Shown one piece after another: positions 15,424 through 24,172 of a stretch of 64,000 nt of DNA. A program made the position numbers and the translations under genes. Source of the DNA: Flavobacteriaceae bacterium UBA3356 (lineage in GTDB: Bacteria > Bacteroidota > Bacteroidia > Flavobacteriales > Flavobacteriaceae); the NCBI GenBank assembly GCA_002360635.1, contig DEQW01000001.1, positions 287,583 through 351,582 of the forward strand. Reading direction: 5' to 3'. How positions within the stretch are numbered: position 1 is the stretch's first letter; each line of letters starts with the position of its first letter. Under the pieces are notes generated by a model. That model was not told the DNA's origin. It ran no database searches and saw nothing but the letters and a program-made list of their open reading frames with translations.

Positions 15424-18282
15424 GTGAACATCAAAGACGAAACATTATATAAAGGCATTTTTGATGCATCTGTAGAAGGTATCTTGGTCATTAACCAATC
15501 TGGCACTATCGTCAAAGTAAATGCTGCCATTTCAAAGATGTTTGCTTACAATAATGATGAGCTTATTAATAAAAAGATTGAAGTGCTCATCCCGCAAGAC
15601 CTTAGAAAAAGGCACGAAGGCCATAGAAAAAATTATGTAAAAAAACCAGAGGTAAGGTCTATGGGTAGCGGTCTTGATCTTTGGGGATTGCGTAAAGACG
15701 GTTCAAGATTTCCGTTAGAAATTAGCTTAAGTCCTGCCCATATTGAAGGCGAAAAATTTGTGGTTGCCTATGTGATGGACGTGACCAAACGTAAAGCTAT
15801 TGAGGACCAGTTAACGCAAAGTACAGAAAAAAATAAGGCCATTTTACAAGCATTGCCAGACCTTATTTTTGTGGTAAATAAAGACCGCGTTTATACAGAT
15901 GTACATTCTTCAGACCCTACAATTTTAGCTATTATGCAGGAAGAGCTTATCGGTAAAAGCATATATAATAACGTACCTAAATCTCTTTTTGAAAAAATTA
16001 AAAAAGTGTTTGATACTGTAGAAAAAACCCAACAAAATGAACTGTTGGAATATTCGTATGAGCGAGAAGGGATCTTAAGATTTTATGAAGCGAGAGTAGT
16101 GGCTAAGGGTAATGGGGAATTTCTGGTAGTTGTTCGTGATACCTCAGAGCATAAAGATGCAGAAAAAAACTTGTTCCTTAAAAACAGAGCATTAGAGTCT
16201 GCGGCAAACTCAATTATTATAGTAGATGCCATTCTCGACGATATGCCTATTATTTATGTAAATGATGCTTTTGCGAAAATGACCGGTTATTCACCTTTAG
16301 AGGTAATGGGTAAAAACTGTAGGTTTTTACAAAAAGACGACCGCAAGCAAAAGGAAATTTCAGAATTAAGGAACGCCATCAAAAACGGAAAACCTTGCCA
16401 AGTAGAACTTCGCAATTACAAAAAAGATGGCACACTATTCTGGAACCATTTGACCATTACACCAATTAAAAACGAAACTGGTTCCGTGACCCATTTTATT
16501 GGTGTTCAAAATGATATTACCAAGCGAAAAAAAGATGAGTATTTAAAAGAGCAGTCCAGAAAAGCGTTGGAAATGATTGCAAAACACCAGTCGCTATCTA
16601 GTATTGCAAAGCATATTGTGGCAATGGTAGAAAACCAGATGGCAAATGCAATGGTTTCTTTACTTACGTTAAACGAAAACACAAAAACACTACATAAGCT
16701 CGCAGCACCTAACATTTCCAAAGCCTTTAACGATGCAATTGAAGGTGTAAAAATTGGCGATAACGTAGGTTCCTGTGGTACAGCAGCTTTCTTAAAGGAA
16801 GAAATTGTAGTTTCAGACATTGCTACCAGTCCGTTATGGAAAAACCACAAAGAGGTCGCTCTTGCAAATAAGCTGCAAGCCTGTTGGTCCATACCCATTT
16901 TATCATCTACAAAACAGGTGCTGGGAACCTTTGCGGTGTATCATCACGAGCCTAAAAAACCAACAGCATCAGAGCTGGGAATAGTGATAGATAGTAGTAA
17001 ACTTATGGCAATTGCACTTGAGCAGCATAAAACAGATATTACACTTCAGCAGAACCAAGAGGAACTAAAACAATATGCAGACGATTTAGAGGAAAAAGTA
17101 CGTGACAGAACCAACAAGCTCAGCGAAAGCATCGATGCCTTAATGCAGGTAAACAGTAAGCTGGAAGTGCAAATAGAGGAAACCAAACTGGCAGAGTTAC
17201 GAGCATTGACCAGCCAAGCACTTTATTCTGCCATTGCGCAACATTTCCCTAACGGAATCATTGCGGTTATAGACAATCATTACAATGTAATTTCTATACA
17301 CGGCGAAGATTTAGAACGCTTAAAACTCAAAAAAGAAAAGGCAGAAGGAAAAGCTGTAGATAGCATCGAGAGTTTTTCAAAAGACCGTATTGAGAAAATT
17401 AAGACCAATGTAGATGAAACACTCAAAGGCAATCATCTTTCCGAAGAAATTGAAATAAACAACATCAATTATTCGCTTAATTCCATACCGCTATACAATG
17501 GAAAAAAACAAGCCACACAAGCATTATTTGTATACTCAAACATTACTGAGCAAAAAAATACCGAAAAGGAAATGCTCAATGCACTTTTTAAGGAAAAAGA
17601 GTTGAGCGAACTAAAATCGAGGTTTCTGTCTATGGCGTCACACGAATTTAGAACACCTTTAAGTACCATTCTATCTTCTGCCACACTTATTGAAAAATTA
17701 AATGCACCAGGCAATGAAGAAAAACGGAAGAATTATGCAGAGCGTATTAAAACAAACGTTCGCAATCTTGTAGCCATACTTAATGACTTTTTATCGCTCG
17801 GGAAATTGGAAGAAGGAAAGATCACACTCAATCTAGAATATATAGATGTAGTTGCGTATTGCAATGAATTGATTTCTGAATTGGAAAACAATAAAAAACA
17901 AGGTCAAACTTTATTGTTTGAAGCTGAAAAACCCTCGCTCAATTGTCATCTAGACACCAAATTATTGCGTCATATTATTCAGAATTTAGTGTCTAATGCT
18001 ATCAAATATTCAGATGAAGGAAAAACGATTACAATACGTATGAAAGAGTTGAAAAAACAAATATGTATTGAAGTAATTGATGAAGGAATAGGTATTCCAG
18101 AGCACGAACAAAATAATCTTTTTGAACGATTTTTTAGAGCTCAAAACGTTGCCAATATTCAAGGTACCGGTCTTGGACTACACATCGTAAAAAAAAATGT
18201 AGAACTAATGGGTGGCACATTACAATTTAAAAGTAAATTGGAAGAAGGTTCCACGTTTACGGTCTTGCTTCCTAAATCATAA
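15424..18282 (+). CDS. Multi-PAS histidine kinase with a photoactive LOV domain
   Basis: The 952-residue kinase starts at GTG and appears soluble. Domains in order: PAS (about 5-130), PAS (140-240), LOV (about 250-375), GAF (390-540), coiled coil, a fourth PAS-like region (600-710), HisKA (phospho-acceptor His740 in MASHEFRTPLS) and HATPase (N box NLVSNAIKYS, G boxes DEGIGIP and GTGLGLHIVK). The LOV assignment rests on GKNCRFLQ with the photoadduct cysteine at Cys299, ELRNYKKDGTLFWN and HFIGVQNDIT, the flavin-contact blocks of blue-light receptors. The response-regulator gene starts 3 bases after its stop, so signal transfer to that protein is expected. Blue light or redox control of autophosphorylation is inferred. 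Confidence 0.9.
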   Translation: MNIKDETLYKGIFDASVEGILVINQSGTIVKVNAAISKMFAYNNDELINKKIEVLIPQDLRKRHEGHRKNYVKKPEVRSMGSGLDLWGLRKDGSRFPLEISLSPAHIEGEKFVVAYVMDVTKRKAIEDQLTQSTEKNKAILQALPDLIFVVNKDRVYTDVHSSDPTILAIMQEELIGKSIYNNVPKSLFEKIKKVFDTVEKTQQNELLEYSYEREGILRFYEARVVAKGNGEFLVVVRDTSEHKDAEKNLFLKNRALESAANSIIIVDAILDDMPIIYVNDAFAKMTGYSPLEVMGKNCRFLQKDDRKQKEISELRNAIKNGKPCQVELRNYKKDGTLFWNHLTITPIKNETGSVTHFIGVQNDITKRKKDEYLKEQSRKALEMIAKHQSLSSIAKHIVAMVENQMANAMVSLLTLNENTKTLHKLAAPNISKAFNDAIEGVKIGDNVGSCGTAAFLKEEIVVSDIATSPLWKNHKEVALANKLQACWSIPILSSTKQVLGTFAVYHHEPKKPTASELGIVIDSSKLMAIALEQHKTDITLQQNQEELKQYADDLEEKVRDRTNKLSESIDALMQVNSKLEVQIEETKLAELRALTSQALYSAIAQHFPNGIIAVIDNHYNVISIHGEDLERLKLKKEKAEGKAVDSIESFSKDRIEKIKTNVDETLKGNHLSEEIEINNINYSLNSIPLYNGKKQATQALFVYSNITEQKNTEKEMLNALFKEKELSELKSRFLSMASHEFRTPLSTILSSATLIEKLNAPGNEEKRKNYAERIKTNVRNLVAILNDFLSLGKLEEGKITLNLEYIDVVAYCNELISELENNKKQGQTLLFEAEKPSLNCHLDTKLLRHIIQNLVSNAIKYSDEGKTITIRMKELKKQICIEVIDEGIGIPEHEQNNLFERFFRAQNVANIQGTGLGLHIVKKNVELMGGTLQFKSKLEEGSTFTVLLPKS

Positions 18283-18285
18283 CCA

Positions 18286-19359
18286 ATGAAAAAAGTATTA
18301 TTAATAGAGGACAACCAAGACATCAGGGAAACCACAGCAGATATTTTAACCCTTGCAGATTTTGAAGTAGAAACCGCAGCCAACGGTAAAATTGGCGTTG
18401 CTTTGGCCAAAACATTTCAGCCAGATATCATCGTTTGTGATATTATGATGCCAGAACTGGACGGTTACGGCGTGCTTCATATATTGAGCAAAAATCCACA
18501 AACAGCGCACATTCCGTTCATATTTCTCACGGCAAAATCAGACAAAGGCGATTTAAGAAAAGGAATGAACCTTGGTGCAGATGATTACCTTACCAAACCT
18601 TTTGAAGAAACAGATTTACTGGATGCCATTTCAATGAGATTGAAAAAAAATGAGATGCTGCGTCAGGAATTTAGTAAGGATGTAAAAGGCATTAATCAAT
18701 TTTTTGATGAAGTCTCTAAGTATGACGATGTCAAGGAACTTTCAAAAGACAGACGATTAGAATTATACACTAAAAAAAGCGAATTATTTAGGGAAGGTCG
18801 CTTTGCAAAACAACTATACTTCATCGAGAGCGGAAAAGTAAAAACCTATAAAACCACAGAAGACGGAAAGGAATTTGTCACCGGATTTTATGGTCCAGGT
18901 GACTTTATAGGGTTTATCCCGCTGTTTACCGAAGCATCAAAATATACCGATACGGCTGTAATCCTTGAAGATGCTGAAATTTGCAAAATACCCAAAGAAG
19001 ATTTTACAACCTTGATTTTTGGCAGCAAGAACATTTCAAACACCTTTATCACGATGCTCTCAAACAATTTAAAGGAACGGGAAACGCAGCTTGCAGCAAT
19101 GGCTTTTGCAACCGTAAGACAACGAACCGCCAAGCTACTGGTATATCTAAACGATAAAAACGACAATCAAGAAAATACCATACCTGCGGTAACCATTAGT
19201 CGTGAAGATTTAGCAGGATCTATAGGTGCTGCAAAAGAAACCGCCATAAGGTCACTTTCTCAATTAAAAGATGATGACCTTATACGCATTGAAGGAAAAG
19301 AAATTCTGTTATTGGATGTTGAACAACTCGTTAAAATTTCGCAGTCGGGTTATTTGTAA
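18286..19359 (+). CDS. Response regulator fused to Crp/Fnr-type sensor and DNA-binding domains
   Basis: The 357-residue protein has an N-terminal receiver (phospho-acceptor Asp52 in CDIMMPELDG, Thr82, Lys104), a cyclic-nucleotide-like barrel (about 155-245) and a C-terminal Crp-type winged helix (about 275-345). The recognition helix is AAKETAIRSLSQL; Glu318 and Arg322 are spaced like the TGA-contacting residues of Crp and Fnr. The barrel lacks the Arg that grips the cAMP phosphate (ASKYTDTAV instead), and only two Cys are present, so neither cAMP binding nor an Fnr iron-sulphur cluster is likely. It would instead be switched by phosphorylation from the LOV kinase. It is the prime candidate to bind the TGAY-NTAN-RTCA sites of this island. 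Confidence 0.9.
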   Translation: MKKVLLIEDNQDIRETTADILTLADFEVETAANGKIGVALAKTFQPDIIVCDIMMPELDGYGVLHILSKNPQTAHIPFIFLTAKSDKGDLRKGMNLGADDYLTKPFEETDLLDAISMRLKKNEMLRQEFSKDVKGINQFFDEVSKYDDVKELSKDRRLELYTKKSELFREGRFAKQLYFIESGKVKTYKTTEDGKEFVTGFYGPGDFIGFIPLFTEASKYTDTAVILEDAEICKIPKEDFTTLIFGSKNISNTFITMLSNNLKERETQLAAMAFATVRQRTAKLLVYLNDKNDNQENTIPAVTISREDLAGSIGAAKETAIRSLSQLKDDDLIRIEGKEILLLDVEQLVKISQSGYL

Positions 19360-19365
19360 AATAGT

Positions 19366-20166
19366 ATGGCACAGCAAGTAAAAATAGGTTTGGCCTTATC
19401 TGGTGGTGGTGTAAAAGGTGTAGCACATATAGGTGTGCTCAAGGCCTTGGAAGAACACAATATTTATCCAGATTGTATCGCTGGCACGAGTGCAGGAGCT
19501 TTAGTAGGCGCACTTTATGCAGCTGGAAAATCACCCGATGAGATTTTTTCAATTTTCGATAAATCGGTTATTTTTTCTTTTTCAAATGTTTCTTTAAGCA
19601 AGCCTGGAATCATAGACCTTGAAAAATTTAAGACCTATTTTCAACAGTATTTTCCAGAACAAACCTTTAGTTCGTTACAACGCAAATTATATGTAGCCGC
19701 TACCGACTTAGTGAAAGGTCGGGTTAAAATGTTTCAATCTGGTAATGTGGTGGATGCGGTCTTGGCATCTTCGGCATTTCCTTTAGTTTTTTCGCCATAC
19801 AAAATTGATGGCAAACCTTATGTAGATGGTGGTGTGGTCAATAATTTTCCTATTGAACCACTTCTTGAAGATTGCGATTATATTTTAGGAGTATTTGCAA
19901 ATCCGCTAAAGAAAGTGGAACCTAATCATCTTTCTAATTCACTTCGCATTATGGATAGGGTTTATCAAATAGCTACCCGTTATGCATCCTTACAAAAATT
20001 AGAACGCTGCAACCACATACTTTTACCGCAAGAACTGGAACACTATGGAACTTTTGAAATGAAAAAAGCAAAAGAAATTTACAATCTTGGTTATACCGAA
20101 ACCTTAAAACATATTGCTACCATTTCCAATGAAATTGAGGCGCTAAAATCAAGTCAACGGACTTAA
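19366..20166 (+). CDS. Patatin-like phospholipase
   Basis: The 266-residue protein is a patatin-family acyl hydrolase of the bacterial RssA type. Visible motifs are the oxyanion loop SGGGVKGVAHIGVL, the nucleophile elbow GTSAG, and the catalytic Asp in VDGGVVNNFPI. All are intact, so phospholipase or lysophospholipase activity is expected in the cytoplasm or at the inner membrane. It is the last gene of the yceI-kinase-regulator operon, 6 bases after the regulator, and its 3' end overlaps the convergent cardiolipin synthase gene by 18 bases. Its pairing with other lipid enzymes nearby suggests membrane lipid remodelling. Confidence 0.9.
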   Translation: MAQQVKIGLALSGGGVKGVAHIGVLKALEEHNIYPDCIAGTSAGALVGALYAAGKSPDEIFSIFDKSVIFSFSNVSLSKPGIIDLEKFKTYFQQYFPEQTFSSLQRKLYVAATDLVKGRVKMFQSGNVVDAVLASSAFPLVFSPYKIDGKPYVDGGVVNNFPIEPLLEDCDYILGVFANPLKKVEPNHLSNSLRIMDRVYQIATRYASLQKLERCNHILLPQELEHYGTFEMKKAKEIYNLGYTETLKHIATISNEIEALKSSQRT

Positions 20167-21588
20167 AAGTCGAGCGAGATTTTCCTTCATACGAGTAATT
20201 TTACTTCGCTTTGAAAACGAGATTAACTTAACCTGAGAACTGTTATTTTGATACTGAAGGAATTTCTTTTTTAATTCCAGCGTTACTTCAGCATCGTAGA
20301 TAAGTGCGTTTACTTCAAAATTTTGTTCAAAACTACGAATGTCAAGATTGGCAGTACCTACAGAACACACCAAATCATCAGACAGGATAATTTTTGAATG
20401 TAAAAAGCCTGGCTCATAGCGATAAATTTTTACGCCGCTAGCCAATAAGGTTTCAAAATGCGACTGTACCACCCACTTCACCATCATTGAGTCTGATTTT
20501 TTTGGCACCACGATACGTACATCTACGCCGCTCATAGCACTACTTTTTAAAGCTTCGAGCAAAGCCTGCGGTGGCACCAAGTATGGATTGGCTATGTAGA
20601 GATATTTTCTTGCATTGTTGATAAGATACAGGTATTCATTAAGAATAGTCGCGTGATTGGAATCTGGACCGCTGGAAACAAATTGTACAGGTGTATTCCC
20701 TGCTATGGGAAGACGTTTTAGTGCATTTTCATCAAACAGATTTTCGCCACTCAAAAAGTACCAGTCATTATAAAAAATGAACTTTAAAAAATTGACGGCC
20801 ATTCCTTCTACCTGTACTTGAATATCTGCCCAAGGCCCCAAATTGTCATCACCAGTAATATATTTGTCTGCTACGTTGATACCACCCGTAAAGCCTATTT
20901 TTCCATCTACTACCACAATTTTGCGGTGGTTGCGGTAGTTGGTTTTTGCAAGTGCAGCGAGGCGTACCGGTAAAAAGCAAGCTACATCCACATCTATTTT
21001 TTTCAGTTTTTTTAGGTAGCTTGATGTAAGCGACCAGCTTCCCAATCCATCGTATATAAATTTTATAGTAACGCCTTGTTTGCGTTTGGCTGTGAAGAGT
21101 TCCATAAAATCATCAGCGAGCATTCCATTTTCAAAAATGTAGTATTGTATAAAAATGGATTGTTCGGCTTTTTTGCAGGCTTCAAAAATGGCATTAAAAG
21201 TAGCTTTGCCATCATATAGCAAAGCAACCTTATTTTTATAGGCTACGGGAATTTTATTGGCGTTGGTGAGGTAATTAACGAGTTTACCGTAACGCTCTTC
21301 AATCTGTGTATCCGAAATTTTAAAAGGCTGAATTTCTGTGGTGTATTCTTTCAGAAAAGAGGCTATTTGTTGTTCATCAATAACCGATTTACGGTTAAAA
21401 AGCTTATTCTTTTTTCGATTTAACCCAAAAATGAAAAAAAGGATCCCACCTACTGCCGGAATGGCAAGAATGGTCATCATCCACGCCCATATACGGTAGG
21501 GTTTGCTACCTTCTTTAAGTAAAAAGTAAAACGCCGTCACGTTAACTATAACGTGCAGTAGAATAAACGCAGTCGTCCAAAAGTTCAT
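20149..21588 (-). CDS. cls: Cardiolipin synthase
   Basis: The 479-residue protein has two N-terminal membrane helices, then two phospholipase D domains. The HKD motifs are HRKIVVVDGKIGFTGGINVAD (first) and HSKIILSDDLVCSVGTANLD (second), both complete. It would condense two phosphatidylglycerols to cardiolipin at the inner membrane. It ends a minus-strand run that begins with the TolC gene at 29709, with gaps of 69 bases or less between neighbours, so it is probably the last gene of that operon. Confidence 0.92.
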   Translation of the reverse strand: MNFWTTAFILLHVIVNVTAFYFLLKEGSKPYRIWAWMMTILAIPAVGGILFFIFGLNRKKNKLFNRKSVIDEQQIASFLKEYTTEIQPFKISDTQIEERYGKLVNYLTNANKIPVAYKNKVALLYDGKATFNAIFEACKKAEQSIFIQYYIFENGMLADDFMELFTAKRKQGVTIKFIYDGLGSWSLTSSYLKKLKKIDVDVACFLPVRLAALAKTNYRNHRKIVVVDGKIGFTGGINVADKYITGDDNLGPWADIQVQVEGMAVNFLKFIFYNDWYFLSGENLFDENALKRLPIAGNTPVQFVSSGPDSNHATILNEYLYLINNARKYLYIANPYLVPPQALLEALKSSAMSGVDVRIVVPKKSDSMMVKWVVQSHFETLLASGVKIYRYEPGFLHSKIILSDDLVCSVGTANLDIRSFEQNFEVNALIYDAEVTLELKKKFLQYQNNSSQVKLISFSKRSKITRMKENLARLLSPLT

Positions 21589-21638
21589 TTTAAATTAACT
21601 TGTATTTAGCATTGTTGATGCTTCACAAAACAATCAAT

Positions 21639-22406
21639 TTAACTTTTTTTTTCGCCAAGCCACCAGTGCGAGCGTATGTTTTTTTTTATCAATTTAAATT
21701 TCTCAATAGAATGTACCATTAAATGGTCTCTCATTTCTTCAACAGAATCTGTTATAAAAAGCAAATCCATATCTTCTTTCGAGATACTTTCCTCTTCTGC
21801 CATTACTTGGATATGTTCATACAGTTCTTTGTGATATTCTTTTCCGAAGAGCACAACGGGAAAACTGTGTATGATTTTGGTTTGAATAAGTGTTAAAGAT
21901 TCAAATAGTTCATCTAATGTTCCTATACCACCTGGCATCACAACAAAACCATACGAGTATTTAATGAGCATAAACTTTCGTACAAAAAAATAGGGAATGT
22001 CAATCCATTTGTGAAGATAGTTATTTGGTTTTTGTTCAAATGGCAGAATGATATTACAGCCTACAGAGTAGCCATTATTTTCGAAAGCCCCTTTGTTAGC
22101 AGCTTCCATAATTCCTGGTCCGCCACCAGTCATAACGGTAAAGCCCATTTCTGAAAGTGTTTTGCCTACATCTACAGCTTGTTTATAATAGACATTGTTT
22201 TCATCAAATCGTGCCGAACCAAAAACAGTAATACAAGGCCCAATAAAGTGCATTTTTCTAAAGGCCTTAATAAAATTGTATTGTACCTTAAAGCTAAACC
22301 ACAGTTCCTTAAAACGATTGCGAGGTCCTTTTAAAAAGACTTGTTCTTCGGTGAGATAAAATCGTTTTTTCTTGCGATTACGTATGATGTGTTTATAGCG
22401 GTTCAT
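21639..22406 (-). CDS. LOG-family protein (TIGR00730 Rossmann fold)
   Basis: The 255-residue protein carries the family signatures GGGPGIMEAANKGA and PGGIGTLDELFESLTLIQT. Proteins of this type remove ribose 5'-phosphate from nucleotide substrates (cytokinin-activating LOG and the bacterial PpnN enzymes); some are of unknown role. The basic N-terminal 40 residues are not part of the core domain. It lies 50 bases upstream of cardiolipin synthase in the same direction. Nothing in the sequence indicates a specific substrate. Confidence 0.85.
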   Translation of the reverse strand: MNRYKHIIRNRKKKRFYLTEEQVFLKGPRNRFKELWFSFKVQYNFIKAFRKMHFIGPCITVFGSARFDENNVYYKQAVDVGKTLSEMGFTVMTGGGPGIMEAANKGAFENNGYSVGCNIILPFEQKPNNYLHKWIDIPYFFVRKFMLIKYSYGFVVMPGGIGTLDELFESLTLIQTKIIHSFPVVLFGKEYHKELYEHIQVMAEEESISKEDMDLLFITDSVEEMRDHLMVHSIEKFKLIKKNIRSHWWLGEKKS

Positions 22407-22475
22407 ATGTACAGTGTTTCACTTTTTTTTCTTCAGTAATATCCAAAATTCAAGCTGAGACGACTTTTAAATCGA

Positions 22476-23390
22476 TTATTTAAATTTCAAAGTTTCTATC
22501 ATAATTCCAAACCTGAGTACATCTATACGCTCGTTAAAATAGATGTTGTAATAATCAAACCCGTGATAAAACTTCATAAAAAACCCGACGTCTTCTAAAA
22601 AATTAGGATGATAAAACACGGTAGCCGAAAAATTAAGACGCTTTATATCAAAAGTATCATAATCATTAAACCCGTCTGCCATCCAAGTGGTTCTTGCGAT
22701 AAACGAGATGTTGGCACGCCTATTTTTGGCAGGTTTTAAATCAAGGCCCAGGTTATATACACCGAACTCGTTGTGCCAGCGCACCCTGCTGTATTGTCCC
22801 ACCAGCTCATCTGCCATCCACGCTTTGGGATGCAATTCCAGCGAACTTTTAAAATACTGCGCATTGCGTGTGCGAGACCAGTAATGGGTATCGATAATCC
22901 CAAATTCAAAAAAATTGGTCGAGAAGTTTCCCGAGCGTGTGTTTATAGACCCATCATCGCGGTAAAATGCACCTTCTTGACCGTTGCTGTGGTGGGCCGC
23001 TTTCGCGAAAAGCGAGATATTATGCCTTCCCTTTTTATTTCCAGTAATATAATAAAGGGTGAGCTGCGGAATGTAGCTGGGTGTCCTTACTGGATAAGAA
23101 TTTTCACGGTACATCCTGATGATTACCTGTGGCGTAAGGGTAGTAAGTAATCTCGATTTTTTGTTATTTCTAATGGTAAATGCAGGGTTGATGTTTCCTT
23201 CAAACCATAAATCTGCCATATTCCCAATATCTGTCGGGAAGGTAATATAGCTGTTTTCTTGGTGCAGTTGTGCAATGGTGTTGAGGTCAAACCCAGAAAT
23301 ACTATCCTGAACCTGCTGTGCCCTAACAACTAAAATATTGCCGAGCAACAGCAGTATCCACAGGATTGAAAAAAGTAACTTTTTGTTCAT
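22476..23390 (-). CDS. Outer-membrane phospholipase A-like beta-barrel
   Basis: The 304-residue protein has a signal peptide (cleavage after VRAQ) and alternating amphipathic strands ending in an aromatic-rich C-terminus, as in outer-membrane barrels. The segment AKAAHHSNGQEG resembles the catalytic HxSNG block of OmpLA/PldA (His and Ser), and an Asn-bearing stretch follows (NTRSGNFSTNFFEFG) where the third catalytic residue would lie. Functional PldA needs calcium and dimerisation; whether this one is active cannot be judged. With the patatin and cardiolipin synthase it makes three lipid enzymes in one regulon. Confidence 0.65.
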   Translation of the reverse strand: MNKKLLFSILWILLLLGNILVVRAQQVQDSISGFDLNTIAQLHQENSYITFPTDIGNMADLWFEGNINPAFTIRNNKKSRLLTTLTPQVIIRMYRENSYPVRTPSYIPQLTLYYITGNKKGRHNISLFAKAAHHSNGQEGAFYRDDGSINTRSGNFSTNFFEFGIIDTHYWSRTRNAQYFKSSLELHPKAWMADELVGQYSRVRWHNEFGVYNLGLDLKPAKNRRANISFIARTTWMADGFNDYDTFDIKRLNFSATVFYHPNFLEDVGFFMKFYHGFDYYNIYFNERIDVLRFGIMIETLKFK

Positions 23391-23400
23391 TGGTAATGTA

Positions 23401-24162
23401 CTAGGCTGTCATTCCACCATCTACAGTATGAATGCTTCCCGTGATAAATGAACTGTCATCACTTGCCAGAAAAAGAGCCATTTTTGCCACATCTTCATTG
23501 GTTGCATAGCGTCCCAAAGGAATGGATGCTTCAAAATTCTGTTTGGCAGCAGTAGCATTTTGAGGGTCAAAACCAGCTTCTAAAGAACGCATCATCCTAT
23601 TATCTACAGGCGAAGGGTTAATGGTGTTCACCCTAATATTATGCGGTGCGCCTTCCATAGCAGCAGAACGCATCATCCCAATAACTGCGTGTTTTGAGGT
23701 TACATAAGGAAGCACATTGGCAGTTCCTTGTAATCCGGCAACAGAGGATGTGATAATAATGCTGCCACCTTTGTCTTTCATTGCAGGAAAAACGTGACGC
23801 AGTCCGTAGTAAACACCCTTGATATTTACATTAATCACATTGTCAAAAACGTCCAACGGATATTCATCCAGCGGCAGCACTTTACCTTCGACACCAGCGT
23901 TGTTGAAGAACACATCGATGTTTTTAAAACGGTCGAGCGTTTTAGCTACGTAATTTTTTACTTGCTGTTCATCTGTAACGTCTGCTTGGACGTAAGCAAG
24001 GTTTTCAGAATCAATTTCATCAGCCACCTTTTTAAGTGCTTGTTCATCGATATCTACGAGCATCACTTTTGCTTCGTTTTTAAGAAATAGTTTTGCGGCA
24101 GCAACGCCTATACCACCTGAACCTCCTGTAATTAGTACAGTTTTGTTTTTTAAATCTTTCAT
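23401..24162 (-). CDS. Short-chain dehydrogenase/reductase
   Basis: The 253-residue classical SDR has the NAD(P)-binding motif TGGSGGIGVAAAK, the NNAG motif, Ser of the active site in SSVAG, and YVTSK (YxxxK catalytic pair). The C-terminal DGGMTA end is typical of glucose 1-dehydrogenase-like and 3-oxoacyl reductase-like members. An Asp after the second strand (LVDIDE) suggests NAD preference. Substrate unknown. It is 10 bases from both neighbours in the minus-strand operon. Confidence 0.88.
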   Translation of the reverse strand: MKDLKNKTVLITGGSGGIGVAAAKLFLKNEAKVMLVDIDEQALKKVADEIDSENLAYVQADVTDEQQVKNYVAKTLDRFKNIDVFFNNAGVEGKVLPLDEYPLDVFDNVINVNIKGVYYGLRHVFPAMKDKGGSIIITSSVAGLQGTANVLPYVTSKHAVIGMMRSAAMEGAPHNIRVNTINPSPVDNRMMRSLEAGFDPQNATAAKQNFEASIPLGRYATNEDVAKMALFLASDDSSFITGSIHTVDGGMTA

Positions 24163-24172
24163 CGTTTTATAT

